Shown: one piece after another, positions 50,163-61,720 of the stretch
Layout: each line of letters opens with the position of its first letter
Numbering within the stretch: the stretch's first letter is position 1
DNA from: Enterocloster hominis (ex Liu et al. 2021)
Lineage (GTDB): Bacteria > Bacillota > Clostridia > Lachnospirales > Lachnospiraceae
Direction: 5' to 3'
Assembly: GCA_014385265.1 (NCBI GenBank)
Contig: JACRTJ010000008.1
Span: 1 to 64,000 of the forward strand
Length of the DNA stretch: 64,000 nucleotides
The notes under the pieces: model-generated
What the model saw: only the letters and a program-made list of their open reading frames with translations
What the model was told of the DNA's origin: nothing
Database searches by the model: none
Made by a program: the position numbers and the translations under genes

Positions 50163-51080
50163 ATGCAGAAAATACTTGAAAATGCATTGGAGATCGGACG
50201 GAAATATATTCCGGAGGGGGAGTGCGCCTCCTATATCCCGGAGCTGGCCAAAGCAGATAAAAACCATCTGGGCGTCTGCATCCGGACCAGGGGAATGGAA
50301 ACGTTTTCCGCCGGAGACACGAAGGAGCGGTTTACGATCCAGAGTATCTCCAAAGTGATTACCCTGATGGTGGCGCTCCAGCACTGTGGGTTCGATAAGG
50401 TGTTTGAGAAGATGAACATGGAGCCTTCGGGCGACGCGTTCAACTCTCTGGTAAAGCTGGATCTTACCAGCGATAAGCCTTTTAATCCCATGATCAATGC
50501 AGGAGCCATCACCACTGCCGGCTATCTGGTGCCCGACGTGAGCTTTGAGGATATGTTAAACTACGCCAGACGTCTCTGTCTCGACAAGGACATCGTCATG
50601 GATGAAAAGGTATTCCGGTCTGAGATGGACCACTGCGCCAGGAACCGGGCCATCGCCTACCTGCTCCAGAGCAAGGGCATCCTGGAAAGCGATGTGGAAA
50701 AGAGCCTGGAGCTTTATACGCGGATGTGCTCCTTAAGCGTCACGGCAGAGAGCCTGGCCGGCCTGGGGCTGGTGCTGTCCAACGGAGGCAGGCATCCGGA
50801 GACAGGAGAACGGCTCATTGACAAATACGCTGTCCAGGTGGCCAAGACCATTATGCTGACCTGCGGCATGTACGACGGCTCCGGCGAGTTCGCCGTCCGG
50901 GTGGGGATCCCCTCCAAGAGCGGCGTCGGCGGCGGCATCCTGGCGGTGGTGGAAAAGCGCATGGGCATCGGCATCTATGGACCGGCCCTCAATGAAAAGG
51001 GCAACAGCATCGGCGGAAGCCACGTCCTGGAGTATCTCTCCAAGGAGCTGAACCTTCATATGTTCGCAGCCGAGCAGTGA
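50163..51080 (+). CDS. glsA: Glutaminase A
   Basis: 305 residues, the length of bacterial glutaminases. The serine-beta-lactamase-like S-x-x-K motif is in FTIQSISKVITL (about residues 59-70). Conserved NPMINAGAITTAGY (about 110) and the C-terminal SGVGGGILAVVEKRMGIGIY are all present. It converts glutamine to glutamate and ammonia. GAGGTG precedes the ATG, 43 bp after the M20 gene. No terminator was found, but the promoter of the polyamine cluster starts 93 bp downstream. Confidence 0.94.
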   Translation: MQKILENALEIGRKYIPEGECASYIPELAKADKNHLGVCIRTRGMETFSAGDTKERFTIQSISKVITLMVALQHCGFDKVFEKMNMEPSGDAFNSLVKLDLTSDKPFNPMINAGAITTAGYLVPDVSFEDMLNYARRLCLDKDIVMDEKVFRSEMDHCARNRAIAYLLQSKGILESDVEKSLELYTRMCSLSVTAESLAGLGLVLSNGGRHPETGERLIDKYAVQVAKTIMLTCGMYDGSGEFAVRVGIPSKSGVGGGILAVVEKRMGIGIYGPALNEKGNSIGGSHVLEYLSKELNLHMFAAEQ

Positions 51081-51172
51081 TCTCCGGCAGCGCTGCCGTT
51101 CACTGGCCTTTCAGTGAGCCGCGGCTTCCAGCGGCCGGGAAGCGGCCTGCTGGGACGGGAATCAAAAAACGC

Positions 51173-51202
51173 TTGACATATCATGACAGAATGAGTTATG
51201 AT
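51173..51202 (+). promoter_or_regulatory. Promoter of the polyamine cluster
   Basis: TTGACA (51173-51178), 18 bp, TATGAT (51197-51202). Transcription would start at about 51209, giving a leader of more than 400 nt before the first gene. Confidence 0.65.
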
Positions 51203-51208
51203 ATTTCC

Positions 51209-51560
51209 AGTGTGAAGAGACATTATCGTTTTCATGCAAATGTATTTGTGACCACTTTCGCGCTCAGAAAGGCGGAAGTCAAGCCCACACGGACAGGCGG
51301 GTCAAACGCCGGCGCGGGAAACCGCATTATTGATTGAGTTAAAAGCTCAAATTTTATAAGCTGATCACTTTATAATCAACGCGCAGTGCGCACATCATCT
51401 TGTGAAACGGTCAATAAGAGCAGGAAACATATATTTGCGATTGAAGCATCGGAAACGATAACGGTCATTAAGAAACGGAAAACGGCACTGGACCGTACAC
51501 GCCCGTTTCTCGGAATAGGAATCGTAAGGCAGATGATGGATTGCATCATCTGCCTTTTTT
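51209..51560 (+). ncRNA. Uncharacterised structured leader with terminator before the polyamine genes
   Basis: About 320 nt of non-coding leader is followed by a very strong terminator (GGCAGATGATG with CATCATCTGCC and six T, 51528-51560), 65 nt before the first decarboxylase codon. Within it are TTGAG/CTCAA (51334-51350), TTATAA/TTATAA (51354-51375), the palindrome GCGCAGTGCGC (51381-51391) and GGCGGGTCAAACGCC (51296-51310). Such an architecture is typical of a metabolite-sensing attenuator. I could match it to no riboswitch class I know. The ligand would plausibly be a polyamine or arginine, by context only. Confidence 0.6.
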
Positions 51561-51624
51561 AACATAGGAAGCCTGCGGAAAAGGATCGTTTCCTGCATAT
51601 GGGAAAATGGAAAGGGATTTGGGA

Positions 51625-53079
51625 ATGGATAGAGAGAAACAGAAGAGAGCCCCCATTTATGAAGCACTGGAGGCGTTCAAGAAAAAGAGAGTGGTCCCCT
51701 TTGACGTGCCGGGCCACAAAAGAGGAAGAGGAAACCCGGAGCTGGTGCAGCTTCTGGGCGAAAAATGTGTGTCCCTGGATGTGAATTCCATGAAGCCGCT
51801 GGATAATCTGTGCCACCCGGTATCTGTGATCAAGGAGGCAGAGGAGCTGGCGGCAGAGGCCTTCGGCGCAGCCGGAGCCTATCTGATGGTAGGAGGCACC
51901 ACGTCTGCGGTCCAGACCATGATCCTTTCCGTCTGCCGTGCAGGAGATAAGATCATCCTCCCCCGGAACGTCCATAAAAGCGTCATTAACGCCATGGTGC
52001 TCTGCGGAGCCGTCCCAGTCTATGTGAACCCGGATGTGAACCAGAAGCTGGGGATCTCCCTGGGGATGGAGGTGGACAAGGTCCGCCAGGCCATTGAGGA
52101 CAATCCGGACGCTGTGGCCGTCTTTGTGAACAACCCCACCTACTATGGGATCTGCTCGGATATTAAGACCATCGTGGAACTGGCCCACGCCAGGGGAATG
52201 AAGGTCCTGGCTGACGAGGCCCACGGGACCCACCTGTACTTTGGAAAAAATCTTCCGGTGTCTGCCATGGAGGCCGGAGCGGATCTGGCGGCGGTGTCTA
52301 TGCATAAATCCGGCGGAAGCCTGACCCAGAGCTCTCTGCTCCTGTTAAATAAAGGGGTCAACGCCGATTATGTGCGTCAGATCATCAACCTGACCCAGAC
52401 CACCAGCGCCTCCTACCTGCTGTTGTCCAGCCTGGATATTTCCAGACGGAACCTGGCCTTAAGGGGTGAGGAATCCTTTGGAAAGGTAGTGGATATGGCG
52501 GAGTACGCCAGGAGTGAGATCAACTCCATCGGCGGCTACTACGCTTATGGAAAGGAGCTGGTCAACGGCAACAGCGTATTTGACTACGACGTGACCAAGC
52601 TTTCCGTATATACAAGGGATATCGGCCTGGCGGGCATCGAGGTCTACGACCTTTTAAGGGACGAGTACGATATCCAGATCGAATTCGGAGATATCAGCAA
52701 TATTCTGGCCTATATCTCCATCGGTGACAGGATCCAGGATATTGAACGTCTGGTGGGCGCCCTGGCGGATATTGAACGTTTGTATAAAAAAGACAGCACA
52801 GGCCTTTTATCAGGGGAATATATCTCCCCCAAGGTGGTCATGTCGCCCCAGAAGGCCTTTTATTCTGATAAGATCTCCCTTCCGGTGGAAAAATCCTCGG
52901 GAAGGGTCTGTGCAGAGTTCGTGATGTGCTATCCGCCGGGAATCCCGATCCTGGCCCCCGGCGAGATGATCACCGACGACATTGTGGAATATATCATGTA
53001 TGCCAAGGAAAAGGGCTGCTCCATGCAGGGAACTGAGGATCCGGCTGTGGAGCATTTAATGGTCCTGGCAAATATTTAG
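51625..53079 (+). CDS. speA: Arginine/lysine/ornithine decarboxylase (SpeA-like, fold I), first polyamine step
   Basis: 484 residues from the ATG at 51625 (AAAGGGA upstream); ATG at 51607 is an alternative with no ribosome site. The PLP lysine is in SMHKSGGSLTQSS (about 228) and the cofactor aspartate in LADEAHGTHLY (about 200). This is the short, wingless Bacillus SpeA/YaaO type. Because agmatine deiminase and N-carbamoylputrescine amidase are encoded downstream, arginine to agmatine is the most likely reaction; lysine specificity cannot be excluded from sequence. It heads a cluster reading through to at least 58514. Confidence 0.88.
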   Translation: MDREKQKRAPIYEALEAFKKKRVVPFDVPGHKRGRGNPELVQLLGEKCVSLDVNSMKPLDNLCHPVSVIKEAEELAAEAFGAAGAYLMVGGTTSAVQTMILSVCRAGDKIILPRNVHKSVINAMVLCGAVPVYVNPDVNQKLGISLGMEVDKVRQAIEDNPDAVAVFVNNPTYYGICSDIKTIVELAHARGMKVLADEAHGTHLYFGKNLPVSAMEAGADLAAVSMHKSGGSLTQSSLLLLNKGVNADYVRQIINLTQTTSASYLLLSSLDISRRNLALRGEESFGKVVDMAEYARSEINSIGGYYAYGKELVNGNSVFDYDVTKLSVYTRDIGLAGIEVYDLLRDEYDIQIEFGDISNILAYISIGDRIQDIERLVGALADIERLYKKDSTGLLSGEYISPKVVMSPQKAFYSDKISLPVEKSSGRVCAEFVMCYPPGIPILAPGEMITDDIVEYIMYAKEKGCSMQGTEDPAVEHLMVLANI

Positions 53080-53118
53080 AGCCGGTACGGCAATACTAAG
53101 GAGACTGGGAGGTGCAGA

Positions 53119-53973
53119 ATGGAATTCTGGTTTTCAGAGCTGCATACGGGAAACGTAAAGCTTTCTGTCCGGATCGAAAAACAGCTTTTTTCCGGAGAAA
53201 GCGAATATCAGAGGATCGATGTGTTTGACTCCGAGGAGTTTGGAAAGTTTATTTCCCTGGACGGGGAGATCGTATTCTCTGAAAAAGATGAGTTTATTTA
53301 TGATGAGATGGTGACCCATGTGCCCATGGCCGTCCATCCCCATGTGAAGAATGTGCTGATCATCGGCGGCGGCGACGGCGGCGTTGCCAAGGAGCTGTTG
53401 CAGTATAAGTCCATCGAGAGCATCGACGTGGTGGAAACGGACCGGATGTTCGTGGACGTATGCCGGGAATATTTCCCGGAGGTGGCCTGCGCCCTGGATG
53501 ATGAGAGGGTGAAGATCCATTATGACGACGGCCTGCGCTTCCTGAGAAATAAAAAGGGGATCTATGACCTGATCATCAACGATTCCACAGACCCCTTCGG
53601 CCATACGGAGGGCCTGTTCACAAAGGAATTTTACGGAAGCTGCTACAATGCCTTAAAGGACGACGGGATCATGGTCTACCAGCATGGAAGCCCCTTCTAT
53701 GACGAGGACGAGGCGGCCTGCCGCAGCATGCACAGGAAGGCGTTCCGTTCCTTCCCCATCAGCCGCGTCTACCAGGCCCACATCCCCACCTGTCCGTCGG
53801 GCTACTGGCTGTTTGGCTTTGCATCGAAAAAGTATCATCCCATCAAGGATTTCAAGCCTAAGGAGTGGAATGGTCTTAAGATAGAAACATGGTATTACAC
53901 GACCCATCTTCATATGGGAGCCTTTATGCTGCCCAAATATGTGGAGGATCTATTAGAAGAGGAGGAACAATAA
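53119..53973 (+). CDS. speE: Spermidine synthase-type aminopropyltransferase
   Basis: 284 residues. The N-terminal beta-barrel (about 1-60) begins WFSELHTGNVKLSVRIEKQL. The Rossmann core carries GGGDGG (83-88) and ETDRMFVDVCREYFPEV, and the catalytic loop reads LIINDSTDPFGHTEG (about 153-167), where the proton-abstracting aspartate is conserved. It transfers aminopropyl from decarboxylated SAM to putrescine. No S-adenosylmethionine decarboxylase lies in the cluster, so the donor must come from elsewhere. GGGAGG precedes the ATG. Confidence 0.92.
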   Translation: MEFWFSELHTGNVKLSVRIEKQLFSGESEYQRIDVFDSEEFGKFISLDGEIVFSEKDEFIYDEMVTHVPMAVHPHVKNVLIIGGGDGGVAKELLQYKSIESIDVVETDRMFVDVCREYFPEVACALDDERVKIHYDDGLRFLRNKKGIYDLIINDSTDPFGHTEGLFTKEFYGSCYNALKDDGIMVYQHGSPFYDEDEAACRSMHRKAFRSFPISRVYQAHIPTCPSGYWLFGFASKKYHPIKDFKPKEWNGLKIETWYYTTHLHMGAFMLPKYVEDLLEEEEQ

Positions 53974-53975
53974 AA

Positions 53976-55235
<1,260 letters not shown>

Positions 55236-55298
55236 AAACGGCGGGCCGCTGAAGGCGTGGCTTTCGGCGGCCCTTTTTAAAACGACAGAGGTGTGACC

Positions 55299-56444
55299 AT
55301 GAACATACATGAGCTTCCGACTCCTTGTTATGTGATCGATGAAAAGAAGCTGAAGGAGAATCTGGAGATCCTGGCAGGCGTAAGGGACCGCACGGAATGC
55401 AGGATCCTGCTGGCCCAGAAGGCATTCTCCTGTTTTTATGAATACCCGCGGATCGCAGACTATCTGGACGGTACCACGGCCAGCGGCCTTTATGAGGCGC
55501 GGCTGGGCTATGAGGAGATGGGAGAGCCCTTTGGCCTGGAGACCCATGTGTTCGCCCCGGCCTTTAAAGCGGCTGAATTTGAGGAGATCGCCGGGATCTG
55601 CGACCATGTGATCTTCAATTCTGCGGCCCAGCTGGAAAAATTCCTTCCGATATGCAGAAAAAACGGTGTGGGCGTGGGACTCAGGATCAATCCGGAATGC
55701 TCCACCCAAGGGGATCATGCCATTTACGATCCCTGCGCGCCTGGATCCCGTCTGGGAGTGACCTTGGAAAACTTCCCGGAGCATCTGGCCGGAGAGCTTT
55801 CCGGCCTCCATTTCCATACCCTCTGCGAGCAGAACTCCGACGATCTGGAGACGACTCTGGCAGCGGTGGAGGAAAAGTTCGGGAAATACCTGGAGCTCCC
55901 CAACATTGAATGGCTCAATATGGGCGGCGGCCACCACATCACCCGGCCGGACTACGATATCGCCCGTCTGGAGCGGTGCATCCTCCATATAAAGGAGACC
56001 TACGGCGTACAGGTATACCTGGAGCCGGGGGAGGCCATTGCCTTAAATGCGGGCTATCTGGTGACGGAGGTTATGGACATTGTGAAGAACGGGATCTCCA
56101 CTCTGGTGCTGGACGCTTCGGCGGCCTGTCATATGCCGGATGTGCTGGAAATGCCCTACCGGCCGCCCCTTAAGGATTCCGGGAAGCCGGGAGAGAAGGC
56201 GTATACCTACCGCCTGTCCTCCTGTACCTGCCTGGCCGGGGACGTGATCGGGGATTATTCCTTTGACCATGAGATCCATGTGGGAGATAAGCTGTATTTT
56301 GAGGATATGGCCATTTATTCCATGGTGAAGAACAATACCTTCAACGGCATGGCCCTGCCGGCCATTGCTGTGATGGAGGAGGACGGAAACTGTAAGGTGA
56401 TCCGGGAATTCGGATACGAAGACTTTAAAGGGCGGCTGGCGTAA
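55299..56444 (+). CDS. nspC: Carboxynorspermidine/carboxyspermidine decarboxylase
   Basis: 381 residues from the ATG at 55299 (AGAGGTG upstream). A PLP alanine-racemase-fold decarboxylase: the cofactor lysine lies in [13 protein letters not shown] (about 45), the glycine loop in [16 protein letters not shown] (about 205) and the phosphate/cysteine region in [17 protein letters not shown] (about 303). It removes CO2 from carboxyspermidine to give spermidine. Together with the preceding gene it forms a SAM-independent spermidine route. Starts 64 bp after the synthase. Confidence 0.93.
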   Translation: MNIHELPTPCYVIDEKKLKENLEILAGVRDRTECRILLAQKAFSCFYEYPRIADYLDGTTASGLYEARLGYEEMGEPFGLETHVFAPAFKAAEFEEIAGICDHVIFNSAAQLEKFLPICRKNGVGVGLRINPECSTQGDHAIYDPCAPGSRLGVTLENFPEHLAGELSGLHFHTLCEQNSDDLETTLAAVEEKFGKYLELPNIEWLNMGGGHHITRPDYDIARLERCILHIKETYGVQVYLEPGEAIALNAGYLVTEVMDIVKNGISTLVLDASAACHMPDVLEMPYRPPLKDSGKPGEKAYTYRLSSCTCLAGDVIGDYSFDHEIHVGDKLYFEDMAIYSMVKNNTFNGMALPAIAVMEEDGNCKVIREFGYEDFKGRLA

Positions 56445-56482
56445 ATGCGGCCGCCTTTTTAAAACAGGAGAGTACAGAAAAT

Positions 56483-57637
56483 ATGAAGAAATTAATGGGA
56501 ATTCCGGGAGAAGAGGGATATTCCATGCCCGGAGAATTTGAACCCCACAGAGGCTGCATCATGATCTGGCCCAAACGTCCCGGAAGCTGGAATTACGGAG
56601 CGGTAAAGGCCAGGGAGGCGTTTAAGAACGTGGCCCATGCCATTGCAGAGAGCGAGGACGTATATATGCTGGCAGAGCCGGACGTGGCTGAGGATGCCAG
56701 GAGGGCCCTGGGGGTCACGGGGGAGGCCGCAGCGGAAACGCCAGGGACCGGAGCCCGGATCCATGTGCTGGAAATGGGATCTGACGATGCCTGGGCCAGG
56801 GACGTGGGCCCCACCTTTGTGAAGAATAGGGCAGGGGACGTCAGGGGCATTGACTGGGAATTCAACGCCTGGGGCGGAACCGTGGACGGTCTGTATGCCC
56901 ATTGGGAAAAAGACGACCAGGTGGCGGAGCGGTTCTGTGAGGCCCTGGGGTATGAGTGCTATGAGGCCCATCCCTTTGTGCTGGAGGGCGGCTCCATCCA
57001 CAGCGACGGCCAGGGGACCATCCTGGTGACAGAATCCTGCCTTTTAAGCGTCGGGAGGAATCCGGAGCTTACGAAGGAGGAGATCGAAGAAAGGCTCCTC
57101 TCATATCTGGGAGGGAAAAAGGTCATCTGGCTGCCCCGGGGGATCTATAACGACGAGACCAACGAGCATGTGGATAATATCTGTGCCTTCACAGCCCCGG
57201 GCCATGTGGTACTGGCCTGGACCGATGACGAGGCGGATCCCCAGTATGAGCTGTCCATGGCCTGCCTAAAGGCCCTGGAGGCTTCTGTGGACGCCTGTGG
57301 CCGCAGGCTCCAGGTCCATAAGCTTCCGATCCCTAAAACGCCTATCTGTGTTACGGAGGAGGATCTTAAGGGCTATGAATTTGAGCCTGGCGAGGACGTG
57401 CGGGAGGCCGGAGAGCGTCTGGCAGCCAGCTATGTGAATTTTTATATTTCCAACGGCGGGGTGGTCGTACCCCAGTTCGGAGACGAAAACGATGAGACGG
57501 CAGTAAGGATCCTGGCGGAGCTGTTCCCGGGACGGAAGGTGCATCCGGTGGCAGCCAGGGATATTCTTCTGGGCGGAGGCAACATCCACTGCATCACCCA
57601 GCAGATCCCTGCGTCCGGCGTCTGTGAGTCTTTATAA
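56483..57637 (+). CDS. aguA: Agmatine deiminase
   Basis: 384 residues. Guanidino-modifying (PPAD) fold with [20 protein letters not shown] at the N-terminus, [13 protein letters not shown] (about 94), [10 protein letters not shown] (about 219) and the catalytic cysteine in [13 protein letters not shown] (about 366). It hydrolyses agmatine to N-carbamoylputrescine plus ammonia. AGGAG lies upstream. The gene overlaps the untranslated start of the amidase gene by a few bases only, so the two are surely co-transcribed. Confidence 0.95.
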   Translation: MKKLMGIPGEEGYSMPGEFEPHRGCIMIWPKRPGSWNYGAVKAREAFKNVAHAIAESEDVYMLAEPDVAEDARRALGVTGEAAAETPGTGARIHVLEMGSDDAWARDVGPTFVKNRAGDVRGIDWEFNAWGGTVDGLYAHWEKDDQVAERFCEALGYECYEAHPFVLEGGSIHSDGQGTILVTESCLLSVGRNPELTKEEIEERLLSYLGGKKVIWLPRGIYNDETNEHVDNICAFTAPGHVVLAWTDDEADPQYELSMACLKALEASVDACGRRLQVHKLPIPKTPICVTEEDLKGYEFEPGEDVREAGERLAASYVNFYISNGGVVVPQFGDENDETAVRILAELFPGRKVHPVAARDILLGGGNIHCITQQIPASGVCESL

Positions 57638-57647
57638 GGAGGTTTTT

Positions 57648-58514
<867 letters not shown>

Positions 58515-58699
58515 GCTGGTCCGGGCGGCAGGCAGATGAAGGAACTGGCCCGCCCGGCGGGATCTGCGGATCTTTTCTGGCCGTCGGTTATGGATGCCAT
58601 GACAAATATGTATACACGAAAACGGGTGCTGCCATTGAAAAGGCCGGGGGAATGGGATAAGATAAAGGACATCACAGGGAATAGACGGAGGAATATCTT

Positions 58700-59785
58700 A
58701 TGGAATACAGGATCGCAGTGATCCCCGGCGACGGCATCGGGCCGGAGATCGTCACAGAGGCCAAAAAGGTTCTGGACCGGGTGGGCCAGGTCTTCGGCCA
58801 TACGTTCCATTACACAGAAGTGGATATGGGCGGCGTTTCCATTGACAAATACGGCGTACCGCTGACAAAGGAAGCCCTGGAAACGGCAAAAAACAGCGAT
58901 TCCGTCCTGCTTGGAGCCGTGGGCGGCCATGTGGGCAATTCCCGCTGGTATGACGTGGCTCCTGAGCTGCGTCCGGAGGCCGGGCTTCTGGCGATCCGGA
59001 AGGGGCTGAACCTCTTTGCCAATATCCGGCCTGCCTGTCTGTATGACGGGCTGGAGGACGCCTGCCCGTTAAAGCGGGAGATCATCGGAGACGGCTTTGA
59101 TATGGTCATCGTCCGGGAGCTGACCGGAGGCCTGTACTTCGGGGAACGTCATACAGAGGAGGTCAACGGAGTCATGCAGGCCACGGATACCCTGGTCTAC
59201 AATGAGACGGAGATCCGCCGTGTGGCGGTGAAGGCCTTTGAAACGGCCATGAAGAGAAAGAAGAAGGTCACCAGCGTGGATAAGGCCAATGTGCTGGATT
59301 CCTCCAGGCTCTGGAGAAAGGTGGTGGCGGAGGTGGCGGCAGATTATCCGGAGGTGGCTCTGGAGAACATGCTGGTGGACAACTGCGCCATGCAGCTGGT
59401 GATGGATCCGGGACAGTTCGACGTGATCTTAACGGAAAACATGTTCGGGGATATCCTGTCCGACGAGGCCAGCATGATCACCGGCTCCATCGGAATGCTT
59501 TCCTCCGCCAGCTTAAACGAAGGAAAGTTCGGCCTTTATGAGCCCAGCCACGGCTCTGCCCCGGATATTGCGGGAAAGGGCATTGCCAATCCCATTGCCA
59601 CCATCCTTTCGGCGGCCATGATGCTGCGGTTTTCCTTTGATCTGGATAAGGAAGCGGAAGCGGTGGAAAATGCGGTGAAAAAGGTCCTGGCCGGGGGATA
59701 CCGGACAGCGGATATTATGGCGGAGGGAATGAAGCAGACGGGAACGAAGGAAATGGGCGACCTGATCTGCAGCCAGATCGCATAA
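58700..59785 (+). CDS. leuB: 3-isopropylmalate dehydrogenase
   Basis: 361 residues. Motifs of the IPMDH family are complete: [16 protein letters not shown] at the start, [48 protein letters not shown], and [20 protein letters not shown] with the metal and NAD sites. It oxidises 3-isopropylmalate in leucine synthesis. GGAGG precedes the ATG. No other leu genes are adjacent. It lies 185 bp after aguB with nothing recognisable between, and ends before a strong terminator. Confidence 0.95.
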   Translation: MEYRIAVIPGDGIGPEIVTEAKKVLDRVGQVFGHTFHYTEVDMGGVSIDKYGVPLTKEALETAKNSDSVLLGAVGGHVGNSRWYDVAPELRPEAGLLAIRKGLNLFANIRPACLYDGLEDACPLKREIIGDGFDMVIVRELTGGLYFGERHTEEVNGVMQATDTLVYNETEIRRVAVKAFETAMKRKKKVTSVDKANVLDSSRLWRKVVAEVAADYPEVALENMLVDNCAMQLVMDPGQFDVILTENMFGDILSDEASMITGSIGMLSSASLNEGKFGLYEPSHGSAPDIAGKGIANPIATILSAAMMLRFSFDLDKEAEAVENAVKKVLAGGYRTADIMAEGMKQTGTKEMGDLICSQIA

Positions 59786-59806
59786 GGACTGTGGATCAGA
59801 TACGGG

Positions 59807-59855
59807 GGCTGCTGGAAAGGAGGGGACTTGGCTTCTCCTTTCCAGCAGCCTTTTT
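59807..59855 (+). terminator. Terminator of leuB
   Basis: GGCTGCTGGAAAGGAG (59807-59822) pairs with CTCCTTTCCAGCAGCC (59835-59850), a 16-bp perfect stem, then five T. Confidence 0.95.
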
Positions 59856-59972
59856 GTATGGAATATGGCTCTGGTGCAGAAGGCATGGAAAAACAAATAA
59901 TCAGAATAATTCTACACAATAACACAATTAAAAGATAACAGAAAAATAAAATAAAAATTTTTAAAAAATGTA

Positions 59973-60001
59973 TTGACAAAACGATACTGTTCGTCTATAA
60001 T
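59973..60001 (+). promoter_or_regulatory. Consensus promoter of the large noncoding RNA
   Basis: TTGACA (59973-59978), exactly 17 bp, TATAAT (59996-60001). It is a perfect sigma-A consensus with no open reading frame downstream. Confidence 0.9.
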
Positions 60002-60007
60002 AAAGAC

Positions 60008-60454
60008 AACAAAAACAAAGAGAAACAAAAATCCTTAAAAAAGATTTCAAAACTCTTTGGAGAAGGAAATCCAAAAAAGATTCCTATCTCGAAATGAACG
60101 TCCAAATCTAAGCAAAGGAGGTACGGACCACCGAAGACTTAAATCTCGTTTAGCTTTTATAAAAAAATAAAAGTCTAAACATAGGAAAACCACAAAACCG
60201 GAACAAACGGATCATAAAAGGTTATCTGATATTACTTAAAGATATGACGAGAAAGTATCAATAAGAAAAATACAATAATCGATATGAAAAAGAAAAAATG
60301 ACAGAAGAAAAAATTCGAAAAACCGGTGGAGTGAAGAAAGAAAATTTAATATAGATAAAAAACTCGAAAGTGAGGATCGTCCAATGGACAACGAAATGTA
60401 GAGTGGGTATCGGGAGAATCAGTAAGTGACTTTTTCGGTACCCACTAAATTTTT
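60008..60454 (+). ncRNA. Large A+T-rich structured noncoding RNA of unknown class
   Basis: A perfect promoter and a terminator (GTGGGTA, 60403-60409, with TACCCAC, 60439-60445, then ATTTTT) define a transcript of about 447 nt without a credible coding frame. Clear stems include GTTTAGCTTTTAT/ATAAAAGTCTAAAC (60148-60180; 13 bp with one bulged U), GATTTC/GAAATC (60043-60071), GGAAATC/GATTCC and GTCCAATGGAC (60379-60389). An AGGAGG inside is not followed by a frame. Size, purine richness and host family would fit ROOL or another ornate large RNA; I could not confirm any class. It fills the whole gap between leuB and the radical SAM gene. Confidence 0.75.
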
Positions 60455-60459
60455 GCATG

Positions 60460-61362
60460 TCAGATCCCGCTCAGATCAAAGGGCGGGGTGTATTCTTCTT
60501 TTGCACTGCTTTTTTCCTGCATATATCCGTCTGTAAGCCCAAGTTCGATGGCAGTATCCACGACCTTCTGGTATTCATAGGTGGTGATCCGGCGGCGGAT
60601 CTCCGGATACTGGCTGCTTTTATAAAATGGCGTATACTGGCTCAGTATACTTAAAAGGAACTGTCCTGGAGGCAGCTCTTCCTTTATCCAGTGAAGGAGC
60701 CGGATGGAGTCCTCCTTTGCTCCGGGAAGGACCATGTGGCGGATCACTACGCCTTTTTTTAAAAGCCCCGGGTTTTCCGGGTCCCAGGCCAGCCCGCCGG
60801 ATATGCGGATCATTTCCTTTATGGCTTTGGAGGCCATGGAGAAATAGTTTTGGGCTGCCGAGTATTTTTCAGACAGGCTGCTGTCATAATATTTAAGATC
60901 CGGAAGCCAGATGTCGATGCAATCGGAAAACTCCCGGATGGTTTCAGTCCGCTCATAGCCGCCGCTGTTATAGACCACGGGGATGTGAAGCTCTGGCCGC
61001 GCCAGCTCCAGGGCCTGGCGGATGGACGGGAGATACTGGGTGGCCGTCACCAGGTTGATGTTGTGGGCGCCCTTTTCCTGGAGCTCCAGGAAGATCTCAG
61101 CGAGTCGGGCTGTGGAAATTTCTTTTCCGAAATTTTCATGGCTCAGAGGATAGTTCTGGCAGAAAACGCATTTTAGGGTACAGCCGGAAAAGAATACGGT
61201 CCCGCTGCCGGCTGTGCCGCTGATGCATGGCTCCTCCCACTGGTGGAGGGCTGCCCGGGCGGCTTTGATCTGGTGGGAAGCGCCGCAGAAGCCAGGGGCC
61301 TTGGTCCGGTCGGCCCCGCACATCCTGGGGCACAGGGTACAGGATTCATAATTCATGGACAT
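60460..61362 (-). CDS. Radical SAM protein, PflA-like (YgiQ/PflX-type)
   Basis: 300 residues. N-terminal cysteines CTLCPRMCGADR and GFCGAS precede the radical SAM motif SGCTLKCVFCQNY (about residues 59-71), an arrangement of the PflX-like family of COG1313. Conserved blocks LVTATQYLPSIRQAL and LLSILSQYTPFYKSSQYPEI follow. The family resembles pyruvate formate-lyase activase in sequence but its substrate is not established. The stop lies six bases from the end of the converging RNA gene. GGTGAC precedes the ATG; another ATG is two codons downstream. Confidence 0.88.
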   Translation of the reverse strand: MSMNYESCTLCPRMCGADRTKAPGFCGASHQIKAARAALHQWEEPCISGTAGSGTVFFSGCTLKCVFCQNYPLSHENFGKEISTARLAEIFLELQEKGAHNINLVTATQYLPSIRQALELARPELHIPVVYNSGGYERTETIREFSDCIDIWLPDLKYYDSSLSEKYSAAQNYFSMASKAIKEMIRISGGLAWDPENPGLLKKGVVIRHMVLPGAKEDSIRLLHWIKEELPPGQFLLSILSQYTPFYKSSQYPEIRRRITTYEYQKVVDTAIELGLTDGYMQEKSSAKEEYTPPFDLSGI

Positions 61363-61422
61363 GGGGATGTCACCTCATTTTATGTAGATTCTGCCAGATC
61401 CGGGAGGCTGCCTGGGGCAGCT

Positions 61423-61488
61423 TTTCTGGTCTGGCAGTGAGCCGGGGATGCAGGCCAGGGGCCGTCTCCGGTTTCTGGTCTGGCAGTG
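61423..61488. repeat. Short tandem duplication
   Basis: TTTCTGGTCTGGCAGTG occurs at 61423-61439 and 61472-61488, 49 bp apart, in the 130-bp gap between the radical SAM and the small-protein gene. No function evident; it may be a replication slippage product. Confidence 0.6.
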
Positions 61489-61494
61489 GGATAG

Positions 61495-61677
61495 TTATTC
61501 CTCCGGGTCACTCACATGCTCCGGAAGGAACTGATACAGATCGTTATAGTGCTCCACCTCCGCAAAGGACTGGGGCAGGGATGGAATCAGTCCGGTGCAG
61601 TCCATGGCGGAGCAGGACTGGATATCCACGTCGTATTCGTCTTTGTTTTCCGCCTTTTTTCCAGGCTTCTGGTCCAT
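61495..61677 (-). CDS. Small conserved Clostridia protein
   Basis: 60 residues from the ATG at 61677, with GGAGGTG eight bases upstream; an in-frame GTG is three codons earlier. A lysine-rich head (KPGKKAENKDEYDVD) leads to a conserved-looking CSAMDCTGLIPSLPQSFAEV, then YNDLYQFLP. I recall proteins of this size and pattern across Lachnospiraceae, always uncharacterised. The two cysteines could bind metal. It lies between the glycosylase and the radical SAM gene in the same direction. Confidence 0.65.
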   Translation of the reverse strand: MDQKPGKKAENKDEYDVDIQSCSAMDCTGLIPSLPQSFAEVEHYNDLYQFLPEHVSDPEE

Positions 61678-61720
61678 GTGTATCACCTCCGCAGCTTATT
61701 GTTCCGCGGATCCTGGCGGT

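Noticed and set aside
49356-50384. 342-codon minus-strand frame across the M20 hydrolase and glutaminase starts
   Set aside because: Antisense to complete, conserved enzymes and lacks any recognisable domain.
60258-60458. 66-codon minus-strand frame inside the noncoding RNA
   Set aside because: No ribosome site, low-complexity F/I/S composition expected from antisense A+T-rich RNA, and it covers the terminator.
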